A DNA stretch of 64,000 bases from Paenibacillus_V sp046244365 (GTDB taxonomy: Bacteria > Bacillota > Bacilli > Paenibacillales > NBRC-103111): contig NZ_CP176395.1 in assembly GCF_046244365.1 (NCBI RefSeq), positions 3,782,001 to 3,846,000 on the forward strand, in the 5' to 3' direction. The notes beneath the pieces are model-generated. The model was not told where the DNA came from, did not search any database, and saw only the letters and a program-made list of their open reading frames with translations. Below are positions 1 to 8,094 of the stretch, piece by piece. The translations under genes and the position numbers were made by a program. The first letter of the stretch is position 1, and each line of letters starts with the position of its first letter.

Positions 1-16
1 TGGTTGAGGTGATTGG

Positions 17-559
17 ATGGAGCTCGACTATTTGAAGTACGTGGCGTCCAGCGATAACCCGGAAGCGATCTTGCAGCAGTTGATGGAAGCGCATGGTCAA
101 GACGTTTGGCATTATGCCTATACGATCGTGAAACGGACGGAGGCGGCCGACGATATAGCGCAGGATGTCTTTCTGAAGGCGTACCGGCAGCTTTACGCGT
201 TTCGCGGAGAGTCTTCCGTAAAAACGTGGCTGCTTACCATAACGAGAAACACGGCGCTCAATTACGTCAAATCGGCCTTTATCCGCAAGGTGACGCTGCT
301 CGGCTTTCGCGATCCGGGCACGATGCAGAGATCCGCGGAGCAGGAAGCGCTCGAAAAGCTGCGATTGGGCGAAATATGGGGCGCCGTATTCGCTCTACCG
401 GGCAAATATCGCGAGGTTATCATTCTGGATGCCCATTACCGGCTTTCGATTCGGGAAATGGCGGCGATGCTGAACGTTTCCGAGGGGACGGTCAAATCGC
501 GTCTGCACCGGGCAAGGGCGAAAGCGGAACGGATGCTGCGGAAAGGGGATACGCCATGA
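17..559 (+). CDS. ECF-type RNA polymerase sigma factor
   Basis: A 180-residue sigma-70 family protein of the extracytoplasmic-function class, which would direct RNA polymerase to a small stress or envelope regulon. Region 2 is visible around residues 25-85 (DDIAQDVFLKAYRQL, then TWLLTITRN), and region 4 lies near the C terminus with a helix-turn-helix around LSIREMAAMLNVSEGTVKSR. There is no region 3 or 1.1, which fits the ECF length. The ATG follows a TGAGGTGATTGG ribosome site. The stop overlaps the start of the next gene (ATGA), the usual arrangement of an ECF sigma factor with its membrane regulator. The promoter lies outside the window, so autoregulation cannot be judged. The class is sure; the subgroup is not assigned. 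Confidence 0.93.
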   Translation: MELDYLKYVASSDNPEAILQQLMEAHGQDVWHYAYTIVKRTEAADDIAQDVFLKAYRQLYAFRGESSVKTWLLTITRNTALNYVKSAFIRKVTLLGFRDPGTMQRSAEQEALEKLRLGEIWGAVFALPGKYREVIILDAHYRLSIREMAAMLNVSEGTVKSRLHRARAKAERMLRKGDTP

Positions 560-1563
560 GCGAACGTCACAACGAAACGTCTCGGACAAACGAACCGGCC
601 TGGTATGCGGATCTGCGCGCCAAACCCGAAATCGGTCAAGGCTTCTCTAAGGAGCTTAGGTTTGAAATCCGCCATAAGGCTATGCAATCGGACCAAAGAA
701 GCAAGAACCGGCATCGATATAGGGTAGGCGCTTCCGTTCTGCTGTTGGTCAGTCTTGTCGCTTCGGCTCTTTGGTTTTGGGGGGCGAACGGCGGGACGAT
801 GCAGCCTCCGGGCAACGGGAAAGCGCTTCAGGGCGATCAAGGTTCAGGCTGGGAGCCGCACCGGGAAATTTGGAGCGGTGGCAAAAAGGTTCTAGAAGTA
901 TTTCCGGGAGGGGATTACACGGCCGGCAAATATAACGGCAGCTGGTGGAACTTGTACCTGCCGTTCGAGCAAGTGAAGGATAACCGGATCCGGATTGAGG
1001 CGATTCATAAGGAAAGCGGCTGGAAGCAGCCGGAGCTGGAGGAAGCGGTGTTTTCGGCGAAAGGAATGGAATATAAACGGCAGGACGGCTCGAAAGAAAG
1101 CTTTTCGCGCATCGGAACAAGTTTTTCACTGCCGCTTGCGGGCATTTGGCGCTTCGACGTCTTTCTTGACGGCAAGTTATTGGGCGATGTTGTATTTGAG
1201 GTGCCCGACGCACCATGGACGCTGAGCCCGTCCTTTCAGTCCGGCGCGTATACGTTCCGGGGATTGGAAGGTAAAATCGGCTTTATCGACCCGAGCTTTA
1301 AGGCCGGTCAGCCGAATAAGGCGATCTGGCATTTATGGGGGAAGGAAGCTGAGCTTAAGGGCGGCTTGACGGTATTCGGTATTCGACAAGGCCAATCGAA
1401 GCCGGTTCAGCTCTTCGGATCAAGCGAAATCGGGGGAGCTCTTAACGGAGCTGACGCAAGCGTCGTTTCGTCACTGACGATGCCGGAGAAAGGACTATGG
1501 CGCCTGATGGCCTATATCGATGGGAAGCTGTTCGGCAGTGTTGTCGTCGAAGTTAAAGAATGA
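556..1563 (+). CDS. Membrane protein with DUF4871-like domains, probable anti-sigma partner
   Basis: A 335-residue protein starting at the ATG that overlaps the sigma-factor stop; the open frame continues upstream but only antiparallel to the sigma gene. Residues 1-55 are polar and cytoplasmic-like, 57-76 form one transmembrane segment, and 80-335 would lie outside the cell. The outer part looks like a tandem pair of beta domains: each ends in a similar strand pattern (GIWRFDVFLDGKLLG near 196 and GLWRLMAYIDGKLFG near 313). The second, with NKAIWHLWGKEAEL, resembles the DUF4871 family. No zinc-binding HxxxCxxC anti-sigma motif is present. Its role as regulator of the upstream sigma factor is inferred from overlap and topology only. 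Confidence 0.8.
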   Translation: MSERHNETSRTNEPAWYADLRAKPEIGQGFSKELRFEIRHKAMQSDQRSKNRHRYRVGASVLLLVSLVASALWFWGANGGTMQPPGNGKALQGDQGSGWEPHREIWSGGKKVLEVFPGGDYTAGKYNGSWWNLYLPFEQVKDNRIRIEAIHKESGWKQPELEEAVFSAKGMEYKRQDGSKESFSRIGTSFSLPLAGIWRFDVFLDGKLLGDVVFEVPDAPWTLSPSFQSGAYTFRGLEGKIGFIDPSFKAGQPNKAIWHLWGKEAELKGGLTVFGIRQGQSKPVQLFGSSEIGGALNGADASVVSSLTMPEKGLWRLMAYIDGKLFGSVVVEVKE

Positions 1564-1587
1564 GGAGGGCTCCTCCGTCACGAATCA

Positions 1588-1615
1588 AAAAGACACCCGC
1601 AGGGGTGTCTTTATT
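1588..1615 (+). terminator. Terminator of the sigma-factor operon
   Basis: A perfect stem AGACACCC/GGGTGTCT with a short loop, preceded by A residues and followed by TTTATT, 25 bases after the operon stop. The flanking A and T runs could let it work in both directions, against the convergent HxlR gene too. Confidence 0.85.
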
Positions 1616-1643
1616 ATGAACGATTCGCGCGATCATGCCGACT

Positions 1644-1985
1644 TCATTCATTCCGGGTATCGGCTGCAGCAGGCATGTCGATCCAATCGGTGGCCCAATT
1701 CCCGATTTCGCTAAAAAGGGGAGCCATGGCTTTGCCTTTCGCAGTGAGCGAATATTCGATTCGCACCGGTATTTCCGGATAGACGTCGCGGTTAATGATG
1801 CCTTCGGCTTCCAGTTCCTTAAGCCGCTCGGAGAGAACCTTGCCGCTCAAGTTCGGCAGCGCATGCTCGATTCCGACAAAACGCTGCGGGCCGGATAGCA
1901 GCTGAAAGACGATCAGGGCCGTCCATCGTTTGCTCAACAGATCGATCGCCTTCTCAAACCGAGGGCATAATGACGAATGCTCCAT
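1644..1985 (-). CDS. HxlR-family winged-helix transcriptional regulator
   Basis: About 113 residues, the size of single-domain HxlR/MarR-like DNA-binding proteins. Family signatures are visible: an N-terminal CPRFEKAIDLLSKRWTALI, then GPQRFVGIEHALPNLSGKVL and LSERLKELEAEGI (recognition helix), and the wing RIEYSLTAKGKAM. These proteins bind as dimers and often answer to redox or electrophile stress; a Cys sits at residue 7 in the usual sensing position. The frame opens earlier (GTG at 1994, ATG at 1991), but the GAGGTG ribosome site at 1997-1992 is correctly spaced only for the ATG at 1985. No divergent target gene adjoins it, so its regulon is unknown. Confidence 0.9.
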   Translation of the reverse strand: MEHSSLCPRFEKAIDLLSKRWTALIVFQLLSGPQRFVGIEHALPNLSGKVLSERLKELEAEGIINRDVYPEIPVRIEYSLTAKGKAMAPLFSEIGNWATDWIDMPAAADTRNE

Positions 1986-2116
1986 GCTCATCACCTCAAT
2001 TCGTATGGCTTTATTATACGCTTAATCAAGTTGGTAAACAACCTTACCGAATAAAATAAAATATATAAAAGAAATTATATTACAAAAAGTTAGTTTAAAA
2101 AATAAATCTCGGTCAA

Positions 2117-2144
2117 AGAAAAAAGCGCTCCTGCGGGGCGCTTT
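2117..2144 (-). terminator. Terminator of yqzF
   Basis: On the minus strand the stem AAGCGCCCC/GGAGCGCTT is followed by a run of T, starting about five bases after the yqzF stop. It is a clean rho-independent terminator. Confidence 0.85.
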
Positions 2145-2148
2145 CGGT

Positions 2149-2421
2149 TTAACGTCTGCTGCGGCGGTTGGCTCGGAAACGGGGGGCGACATAGTTGCGC
2201 TTGCGGTCGCGGAAGAAGGTCCAGCCGCCGATAAAGGCGATGCCGATCGCAAAAAGCACAAAGCCTAGGGCGAATTTTCCCCATAGGATGTGCGGGTCGG
2301 ATTCCGGAGGGCCGAATTGGGCGAAGAACGCATCTTTCATCGCTAAAAATCCGTAGGTGGCGGCTAAGCCTGGAATGACTAATATAATGGCGGCAATAAA
2401 ACGGCCAAGGGTAACTTTCAT
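2149..2421 (-). CDS. yqzF: YqzF/DUF2627 family membrane protein
   Basis: A 90-residue protein with two hydrophobic segments (about residues 6-24 and 48-68) and a strongly basic tail of Arg and Asn. The layout, with GRFIAAIILVIPGLAATYG then the FGPP motif and a second helix, fits the small DUF2627 family, whose B. subtilis member YqzF sits beside the branched-chain keto acid dehydrogenase cluster. Here too the next gene is lpdV, but yqzF is divergent from it rather than co-directional. The ATG has an AAAGAGGAATGGAGT ribosome site. Function is unknown in the family; it is a likely inner-membrane protein. A strong terminator follows. Confidence 0.85.
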   Translation of the reverse strand: MKVTLGRFIAAIILVIPGLAATYGFLAMKDAFFAQFGPPESDPHILWGKFALGFVLFAIGIAFIGGWTFFRDRKRNYVAPRFRANRRSRR

Positions 2422-2577
2422 ACTCCATTCCTCTTTCTGCTGATATTGTTGCCAAACGGGAAGAATCGCCCCGCGCTAGACGGTTTTTGGGTGTATTTAC
2501 AGATCAATCTTATGATACTAGGCTTGGCCGCATCTGTCGAATCCAAATGGCCGCAGGAGGGCAAAAAACGCGCAAGC

Positions 2578-2607
2578 TTGCATCATGTTCACATTTTATA
2601 CTATATT
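2578..2607 (+). promoter_or_regulatory. Probable sigma-A promoter of lpdV
   Basis: A TTGCAT -35-like hexamer, an 18-base spacer and a TATATT -10, about 60 bases before the lpdV start, in the divergent gap between yqzF and lpdV. No sigma-54 (-24/-12) promoter like that known for the B. subtilis bkd operon was found in this gap. Confidence 0.5.
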
Positions 2608-2668
2608 TTCGGTGTGAACTAAGGGTAAAATAGGGGAATAATCGTTTACGGAAGCGAGGAATGCGATC

Positions 2669-4090
2669 ATGTCCAAAAAATATGAAGTCGTTATATTAGG
2701 CGGTGGCACCGGAGGTTACGTTGCGGCTATCCGCGCTGCGCAGCTGGGGAAAACCGTCGCTATTGTCGAGCGGGACAAGCTGGGCGGCACTTGCTTGCAC
2801 CGCGGTTGTATTCCGAGCAAAGCGCTGCTGAGAAGCGCCGAGGTGTACGCGCATGTGAAGCGGGGCGACGAGTACGGCATTTCGGTAGGCGAAGCGTCGA
2901 TCGATTTTACGAAGGTGCAGTCGCGCAAGTCGGGCGTCGTGGAGCAATTGCACAAGGGCGTCCAGTTTTTGATGAAAAAAAATAAGATCGACGTCTATAA
3001 CGGCGTCGGCCGGATTATTTCGCCTTCGATCTTCTCGCCGCAAACGGGGCAAATCAGCGTCGAGCTTGCGGACGGCGAGCTGGAGCTGCTTATCCCCGAA
3101 AATTTGATTATTGCGACGGGATCGCGTCCAAGATCGCTTCCGGGTCTTGAGTTCGACGGCGAGCGGATCCTATCCAGCGACGATGCGCTGCTAATGGAGA
3201 ACCTGCCCGAGTCCATGCTGGTCGTCGGCGGCGGCGTGATCGGCGTGGAATGGGCGTCGATGCTGAACGATTTCGGTGTTCAGGTGACGATCGTCGAGTA
3301 TGACGAACGGCTTGTTCCGAAGGAGGACGAGGACGTTTCGCGCGAGCTGGAACGGCTGCTCAAGAAACGCGGCGTCAAAGTGCTGACGAAGGCAAAGCTG
3401 CTTGCGGAGACGGTTTCGGCTGGCGACCAAGGAGTTACCGTTCAGGTTGATCATAAAGGTACGGTCGTAGACCTGAAAGCCGATAAAATGCTGGTCAGCG
3501 TCGGCCGTCAAGCGAATGTGGAGCGAATCGGACTGGACACGACCGACGTTGTCGTGGAACACGGCTTTATTAAAGTGAACGAGCACATGCAAACGGCGGA
3601 GTCGCACATTTACGCGATCGGCGATGTTACGGGAGGTCTGCAGCTTGCGCACGAAGCTTCCCACGAAGGAATCGTCGCCGTCGAGCATATAGCCGGGCAG
3701 CATCCGCACCCGCTGCAGCGGCATTTGATCGCGCGCTGTATCTATACGCGTCCGGAGACGGCGAGCGTCGGCTGGACGGAGAAGCAGGCGAAGGAGCAGG
3801 GCTTCGAGGTCAAAACGGGAAAAATTTCGTTCAAGGCGCTCGGTAAAGCGTTAGTGTACGGTGAAGCCGACGGCTTTGTAAAAGTCGTTGCGGACAGCAA
3901 GACCAATGATATTTTGGGTGTGCACATGATCGGGCCGCACGTAACCGACTATATTTCGGAAGCGGCGCTAGCCCAGCTTCTCAATGCGACGCCTTGGGAG
4001 GTCGGGAGCCTCATACATCCGCATCCGACGCTGTCGGAGGCGCTGGGAGAAGCGATGCTGGCGGTTGACGGCAAAGCGATCGGCGTTTAG
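2669..4090 (+). CDS. lpdV: Dihydrolipoyl dehydrogenase, E3 of branched-chain 2-oxoacid dehydrogenase
   Basis: A 473-residue flavoprotein that reoxidises dihydrolipoamide on the E2 component and passes electrons to NAD+. The FAD dinucleotide fold is at residues 8-35 (GGGTGG), the redox-active disulfide at Cys42 and Cys47 (GGTCLHRGCIPSK), and the NAD fold near 187 (VVGGGVIGVEWAS). The C-terminal His-Pro-Thr-Leu-Ser-Glu catalytic His-Glu pair is present near 450. Length matches the family. The start follows GCGAGG. It leads the bkd genes but is separated from bkdAA by 127 bases with its own promoter, so E3 may also be transcribed independently. It could serve other 2-oxoacid dehydrogenases; position favours the branched-chain complex. 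Confidence 0.95.
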   Translation: MSKKYEVVILGGGTGGYVAAIRAAQLGKTVAIVERDKLGGTCLHRGCIPSKALLRSAEVYAHVKRGDEYGISVGEASIDFTKVQSRKSGVVEQLHKGVQFLMKKNKIDVYNGVGRIISPSIFSPQTGQISVELADGELELLIPENLIIATGSRPRSLPGLEFDGERILSSDDALLMENLPESMLVVGGGVIGVEWASMLNDFGVQVTIVEYDERLVPKEDEDVSRELERLLKKRGVKVLTKAKLLAETVSAGDQGVTVQVDHKGTVVDLKADKMLVSVGRQANVERIGLDTTDVVVEHGFIKVNEHMQTAESHIYAIGDVTGGLQLAHEASHEGIVAVEHIAGQHPHPLQRHLIARCIYTRPETASVGWTEKQAKEQGFEVKTGKISFKALGKALVYGEADGFVKVVADSKTNDILGVHMIGPHVTDYISEAALAQLLNATPWEVGSLIHPHPTLSEALGEAMLAVDGKAIGV

Positions 4091-4123
4091 GAAAAGGGAA
4101 ATAGGTCTAGGACTTGCGAGCAA

Positions 4124-4152
4124 TTGTATTCATAACGAAAAGCGCTTATAAT
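4124..4152 (+). promoter_or_regulatory. Sigma-A promoter of bkdAA-bkdAB-bkdB
   Basis: TTGTAT, a 17-base spacer and a perfect TATAAT, 66 bases before bkdAA. An AAGCGCTT palindrome lies at the end of the spacer, but its flanks do not make a catabolite-response element. This is the best promoter match in the cluster. Confidence 0.75.
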
Positions 4153-4217
4153 ATAATTATAAGGGTAAGTCTTAGGACCAGGTATTAAATTTTCCCATCC
4201 ATAAGGAGGTTGATCTG

Positions 4218-5231
4218 ATGTCGATCGGCCAATTAACGAAGCACAAAACGCTTGGATTATCCGACGAGCAAGCCGTGGATATGTATGTCAATATGCAACG
4301 AGCCCGCAAATTCGACGAACGCTGCTTCGTGCTGCAGCGCGCCGGAAAAATCGCTTTTCACGTTTCGGGAATCGGTCAGGAAGTGGCGCAGGTAAGCGCG
4401 GCGTTCGCTCTTGAGAAGCAAAAGGATTATTTCTTTCCTTATTATCGCGATTACGGATTTGTACTGACCGTAGGCATGACGATGCGCGAGCTGATGCTGT
4501 CCGTATTTGCCAAGGCGGAGGACCCGAACAGCGGCGGCCGGCAAATGCCGGGACATTTCAGCCATAAGAAGCAGCATATCGTAACGGGCTCGAGCCCGGT
4601 TACGACCCAAGTGCCGCATGCGGTCGGCGTGGCGCTGGCCGGTAAAATGAAAAAGCAAAGCTTCGTGACCTTCGCTACATTCGGAGAAGGTTCGAGCAAC
4701 CAAGGCGATTTCCATGAAGGCTGTAATTTTGCCGGCGTGCATAAACTTCCGGTTATTCTCATGTGCGAAAACAATCAGTATGCAATCTCGGTGCCGATCG
4801 CGAAACAGGTTTCCGGCAATATTTATGAACGGGCGATCGGCTACGGCTTCGCCGGCGTTCGGGTAGACGGAAACGATGCCTTGGAGGTATACCGTGTCGT
4901 TAAGGAAGCGCGCGAACGTGCGCTTGCCGGACAAGGGCCTACGTTGATCGAAGCGGTCATGTACCGGATTTCCCCGCACTCCACCTCCGACGACGATATG
5001 CAGTACCGGACGAAGGAAGAGGTCGACGAGAACAGAGAGAAGGACGGGATTCCGAAATACCGTGCCTACTTGACGGAATGCGGGCTGTGGAACGAAGAGA
5101 AGGAACAGGAGCTTTTGGAGAAGATCAAGCAGGAAGTCGTAGAAGCGACCCAATATGCCGACGATGCGCCGTTCCCCAAACCGGAAGATACGTTGCTGCA
5201 TGTTTACGGAACGAACGGGGAGGGAGCGTAA
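4218..5231 (+). CDS. bkdAA: Branched-chain 2-oxoacid dehydrogenase E1 alpha subunit
   Basis: A 337-residue thiamine-diphosphate-dependent subunit that, with BkdAB, decarboxylates the 2-oxo acids of Val, Leu and Ile and transfers the acyl group to lipoyl-E2. The ThDP/Mg motif starts with GEGSSNQGDFHEGCNFAG and ends with CENNQYA, as expected. The phosphorylation-loop region (RISPHSTSDD) typical of E1 alpha is also visible. The ribosome site AAGGAGGTTGATCTG is strong. In Gram-positives this complex supplies isobutyryl-, isovaleryl- and 2-methylbutyryl-CoA primers for branched fatty acids. The ptb, bcd and buk genes that accompany it in B. subtilis are absent here. Confidence 0.95.
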   Translation: MSIGQLTKHKTLGLSDEQAVDMYVNMQRARKFDERCFVLQRAGKIAFHVSGIGQEVAQVSAAFALEKQKDYFFPYYRDYGFVLTVGMTMRELMLSVFAKAEDPNSGGRQMPGHFSHKKQHIVTGSSPVTTQVPHAVGVALAGKMKKQSFVTFATFGEGSSNQGDFHEGCNFAGVHKLPVILMCENNQYAISVPIAKQVSGNIYERAIGYGFAGVRVDGNDALEVYRVVKEARERALAGQGPTLIEAVMYRISPHSTSDDDMQYRTKEEVDENREKDGIPKYRAYLTECGLWNEEKEQELLEKIKQEVVEATQYADDAPFPKPEDTLLHVYGTNGEGA

Positions 5232-5235
5232 CGAT

Positions 5236-6216
5236 ATGGCGGTTATCAGCTATTTGGAAGCGATTCGTACGTCCATGAAGGAAGAGATGGAACGGGACGA
5301 AAACGTGTTTGTGCTCGGCGAGGACGTCGGCAAGGGCGGCGTGTTTAAAGCTACAGTCGGCTTGAGGGACCAGTTCGGGGAAGAGCGGGTGCTCGATACG
5401 CCGCTTGCCGAATCGGCCATTGCGGGCGTGGCGATCGGCGCCGCGATGTACGGGATGAGACCGGTGGCGGAAATGCAGTTTGCCGACTTTATTTTTCCGG
5501 CGACGAACCAGATCATCAGCGAAGCGGCCAAAATCCGCTACCGTTCCAATAACGATTGGAACTGTCCGATCGTTATTCGCGTGCCTTACGGCGCGACGGG
5601 CGGCGGCGCGCTGTACCATTCGCAATGTCCGGAGTCGGTATTCTTCGGAACGCCGGGGCTGAAAATCGTAGCGCCATCTACGCCTTACGATGCCAAAGGT
5701 CTGATGAAGGCGGCGATTCGCGACGAGGATCCGGTGCTCTATTTTGAACATCGCAAATGCTACTTTATGGTGAACGACGAGGTGCCGGACGACGATTATA
5801 TCGTTCCGATCGGTAAAGCGGAAGTGAAGCGGGAAGGGTCCGACATCACTGTCATTTCGTACGGCGTAACGGTGCACTATGCGTTGAAAGCGGCAGCCGA
5901 ATTGGAGAAAGAAGGCATTAGCGTACACGTGCTTGACCTGCGTACGATTCAGCCGCTCGATAAGGAAGCCATTCTGGAAGCGGCTAGGCGGACGGGGAAA
6001 GTGCTGATCGTTCATGAAGACAATAAAACGGGCGGTGTCGGCGGCGAAATTTCAGCGATCATCTCCGAGGAAATGTTTTATGAGCTGGATGCGCCGATCA
6101 TGCGATTGTGTGCGCCCGACGTGCACCCGGTAGGCATGAACCCTCCTATGGAGCGCTTCTATCTGTTAAACCCGGAGAAGGTCAAGAACGCGATGCGAAA
6201 GCTTGCTGAAATATAA
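5236..6216 (+). CDS. bkdAB: Branched-chain 2-oxoacid dehydrogenase E1 beta subunit
   Basis: A 326-residue E1 beta subunit, partner of BkdAA in the alpha2beta2 heterotetramer that binds ThDP at the subunit interface. Recognisable stretches are FVLGEDVGKGGVFKAT near residue 23, DTPLAESAIAGVAIGAA near 55, and the C-terminal transketolase domain with VLDLRTIQPLD and VHEDNKTGGVG. The true start is the ATG at 5236, four bases after the bkdAA stop, with GGGGAGGG inside the bkdAA end acting as ribosome site; the longer open frame lacks support. Translational coupling to bkdAA is likely. Confidence 0.95.
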   Translation: MAVISYLEAIRTSMKEEMERDENVFVLGEDVGKGGVFKATVGLRDQFGEERVLDTPLAESAIAGVAIGAAMYGMRPVAEMQFADFIFPATNQIISEAAKIRYRSNNDWNCPIVIRVPYGATGGGALYHSQCPESVFFGTPGLKIVAPSTPYDAKGLMKAAIRDEDPVLYFEHRKCYFMVNDEVPDDDYIVPIGKAEVKREGSDITVISYGVTVHYALKAAAELEKEGISVHVLDLRTIQPLDKEAILEAARRTGKVLIVHEDNKTGGVGGEISAIISEEMFYELDAPIMRLCAPDVHPVGMNPPMERFYLLNPEKVKNAMRKLAEI

Positions 6217-6361
6217 TAAATCCGCAGGGATGCGCGAGATCGAGAATGATGGAGTCAGGCATTCCCGTGCTGAATGGCATATGTTCCCCGCGCTTCGATT
6301 CGGGCTTGATTCGGATCGGCTGGCGGGGATCATGCTGCAGGGACAATGTAGGAGGTATACG

Positions 6362-7714
6362 ATGAACAACGTGCGTGGTACGGAAGTGACGGTGCCGCAT
6401 TTGGCGGAGAGTCTCGTTTCCGCGACAGTGGCGAAGTGGCTTAGAAAGCCGGGCGACTATATCGAGCAGTACGATATCATTTGCGAACTCGTGACGGAGA
6501 AAGTGACCGTCGAGATGCCTTGTCCGATCGAAGGCGTACTGAAAACGATACTCGTTCAGGAAGGCGAAACCGCGGATGTGGGTGCACCGATGTGTATAAT
6601 CGAGGAGCCGGGTCAGGCAGCAGCAGCTGTCGTTGAACCGGCGGGTCAACCGATCGCCGCCGCTGCGGGAAGCGGACATGAACCGGTACATACGGCTCCT
6701 GCGGCGCTGAAAAACAGAAACGCGGCAAGCATCCCGGACGAGGAAGGCTCGCTGCGCCACCGTTACTCCCCTGCCGTGCTCAGGCTTGCCGAGGAGCATG
6801 GCGTCGGGCTCGAGCAGGTGCAAGGAACGGGCCTTGGCGGACGCATTACTCGCAAGGATATTTTACAATACGTAGAGAACGGCAAGCCGATCCGCTCGCA
6901 AGCTCCGGTTGCAATTCCCGAGCCGGACCGGGCTCCGGTGAGGTCGACGGGGATGCACCTTTCGGAAAATCCCCCGACGCCAAAAATCGAAACGGTCGGT
7001 CAAACGGTCGAAGGACGCGGCGAAACGTTTATCGACGTGACCCCGATTCGCAGCACGATCGCGAGAAATACCCGTCAAAGCGTGACGGAAATCCCGCATG
7101 CCTGGACGATGATCGAGGTGGATGTGACCAACCTCGTCGTGCTCAGGAACAAATGGAAGGACGAGTTTATCCGCAAGGAAGGCTTCAATCTGACCTACTT
7201 GGCCTTCGTGTTAAAAGCCGTCGTTAATGCCATTAAGGATTATCCGATCATGAATTCGGTATGGGCCGTGGATAAAATCATTGTCAAGAAAGACATCAAC
7301 TTGTCGCTGCTGGTCGGTACCGAGGATTCGGTGCTTGCTCCGGTCATCAAGAAGGCCGATCAGAAGACCGTTGCGGGTCTTGCCCAGGAAATCGACGATC
7401 TGACCAAAAGAGGGCGCGCTGGCAAGCTGAGCCTCAGCGAAATGACGGGTGGTACGTTTACCGTCAACAATACCGGCTCGTTCGGCTCGATTTTGTCGTA
7501 TCCGATCATTAACTATCCGCAAGCCGCCATCGTGACGTTCGAATCGATCGTCAAGAAGCCGGTCGTCATTCAAGATATGATCGCGGTAAGATCGATCGCC
7601 AATATGTGCCTGTCGCTGGATCACCGGATTTTGGACGGCGTTATTTGCGGCCGCTTCCTGCAGCGGGTGAAAGAAAACCTGGAGAGCTACAATCTGGAAA
7701 CGAAGCTGTTCTAA
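6362..7714 (+). CDS. bkdB: Branched-chain 2-oxoacid dehydrogenase E2, dihydrolipoyl acyltransferase
   Basis: A 450-residue E2 core protein. Order of domains: one lipoyl domain (about 8-82) with the lipoylated Lys47 in VTEKVTVEM; an Ala/Pro-rich linker; a peripheral-subunit-binding domain (about 132-168, YSPAVLRLAEEHGV to GGRITRKDIL); and the catalytic acyltransferase domain (about 225-450) with the DHRILDG active-site motif near 420. The ATG at 6362 has TAGGAGGTATACG. The frame is open for a further 159 bases upstream, back into the end of bkdAB, but that stretch has no E2-like sequence. A 145-base untranslated gap to bkdAB therefore remains, longer than usual within such an operon. Confidence 0.95.
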   Translation: MNNVRGTEVTVPHLAESLVSATVAKWLRKPGDYIEQYDIICELVTEKVTVEMPCPIEGVLKTILVQEGETADVGAPMCIIEEPGQAAAAVVEPAGQPIAAAAGSGHEPVHTAPAALKNRNAASIPDEEGSLRHRYSPAVLRLAEEHGVGLEQVQGTGLGGRITRKDILQYVENGKPIRSQAPVAIPEPDRAPVRSTGMHLSENPPTPKIETVGQTVEGRGETFIDVTPIRSTIARNTRQSVTEIPHAWTMIEVDVTNLVVLRNKWKDEFIRKEGFNLTYLAFVLKAVVNAIKDYPIMNSVWAVDKIIVKKDINLSLLVGTEDSVLAPVIKKADQKTVAGLAQEIDDLTKRGRAGKLSLSEMTGGTFTVNNTGSFGSILSYPIINYPQAAIVTFESIVKKPVVIQDMIAVRSIANMCLSLDHRILDGVICGRFLQRVKENLESYNLETKLF

Positions 7715-7760
7715 TCGGGAGTACCGGTAAAAGGTCAGCGTTTGCATGCAGAGCCATGCC

Positions 7761-7806
7761 AAAAAAGCGAGCTGTCGCGGCGTATGCCGAAACTCTCGCT
7801 TTTTTC
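7761..7806 (+). terminator. Terminator between the bkd operon and the convergent Prli42-like gene
   Basis: A long inverted repeat with arms AAAAAAGCGAG and CTCGCTTTTTT around a 24-base loop. A and T runs on both sides suit termination of bkdB on the plus strand and of the minus-strand peptide gene. Confidence 0.75.
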
Positions 7807-7833
7807 GCTGGTTTACTCGGGGCTAGTCCGTCG

Positions 7834-7941
7834 TTACATGGTAACGGCTGATGTAATGGCCAGGATGATGCTGGACAACACCATCGTTATGAGAACGACA
7901 TAGATGATAACGCGAAACCATAGCTTGTTGCGGCGGGACAT
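7834..7941 (-). CDS. Prli42-like single-span membrane miniprotein
   Basis: A 35-residue reading frame with a good ribosome site (AAGGAGTCGATCGC before the ATG). It begins with a positive cluster (MSRRNKLWFR) and then has one hydrophobic helix, about residues 11-31, containing IIYVVLITMVLSSI. Size, basic start and the Tyr-then-helix pattern resemble Prli42, the roughly 31-residue membrane protein reported to anchor the stressosome in Listeria and found across Firmicutes. The position beside a YqjE-type tripeptidase gene is in keeping with a conserved neighbourhood. The match is by eye on a very short sequence. An unrelated small membrane peptide is the alternative. Confidence 0.65.
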   Translation of the reverse strand: MSRRNKLWFRVIIYVVLITMVLSSIILAITSAVTM

Positions 7942-7967
7942 GCGATCGACTCCTTATTTATGATTGC

Positions 7968-7997
7968 TTGTGGCGGGTTTCGAATTTTGGTTATACT
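7968..7997 (+). promoter_or_regulatory. Possible promoter of the M20 peptidase gene
   Basis: TATACT preceded at 18 bases by TTGTGG, about 100 bases before the peptidase start and within the divergent gap with the Prli42-like gene. The -35 hexamer is poor, so the assignment is weak. Confidence 0.35.
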
Positions 7998-8094
7998 GGA
8001 ACCATGGCTTCCTTGGCGCAAGCGCGCAGGCGTGCTTTAGAAGCTGGGCAGTCCCTTATATTGTAACCTATTTACCTGAGCGGAGGGAAGTCCG

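Noticed and set aside
4140..4147. Catabolite-response element at AAGCGCTT in the bkdAA promoter
   Set aside because: Only the central palindrome fits; the outer TG and CA positions of the consensus do not.
4188..4194. CodY box (AATTTTC half) before bkdAA
   Set aside because: Only one half of the 15-base motif is present.
6203..6361. N-terminal extension of E2 across the bkdAB-bkdB gap
   Set aside because: The open frame lacks lipoyl-domain sequence before the ATG at 6362, which has an excellent ribosome site.
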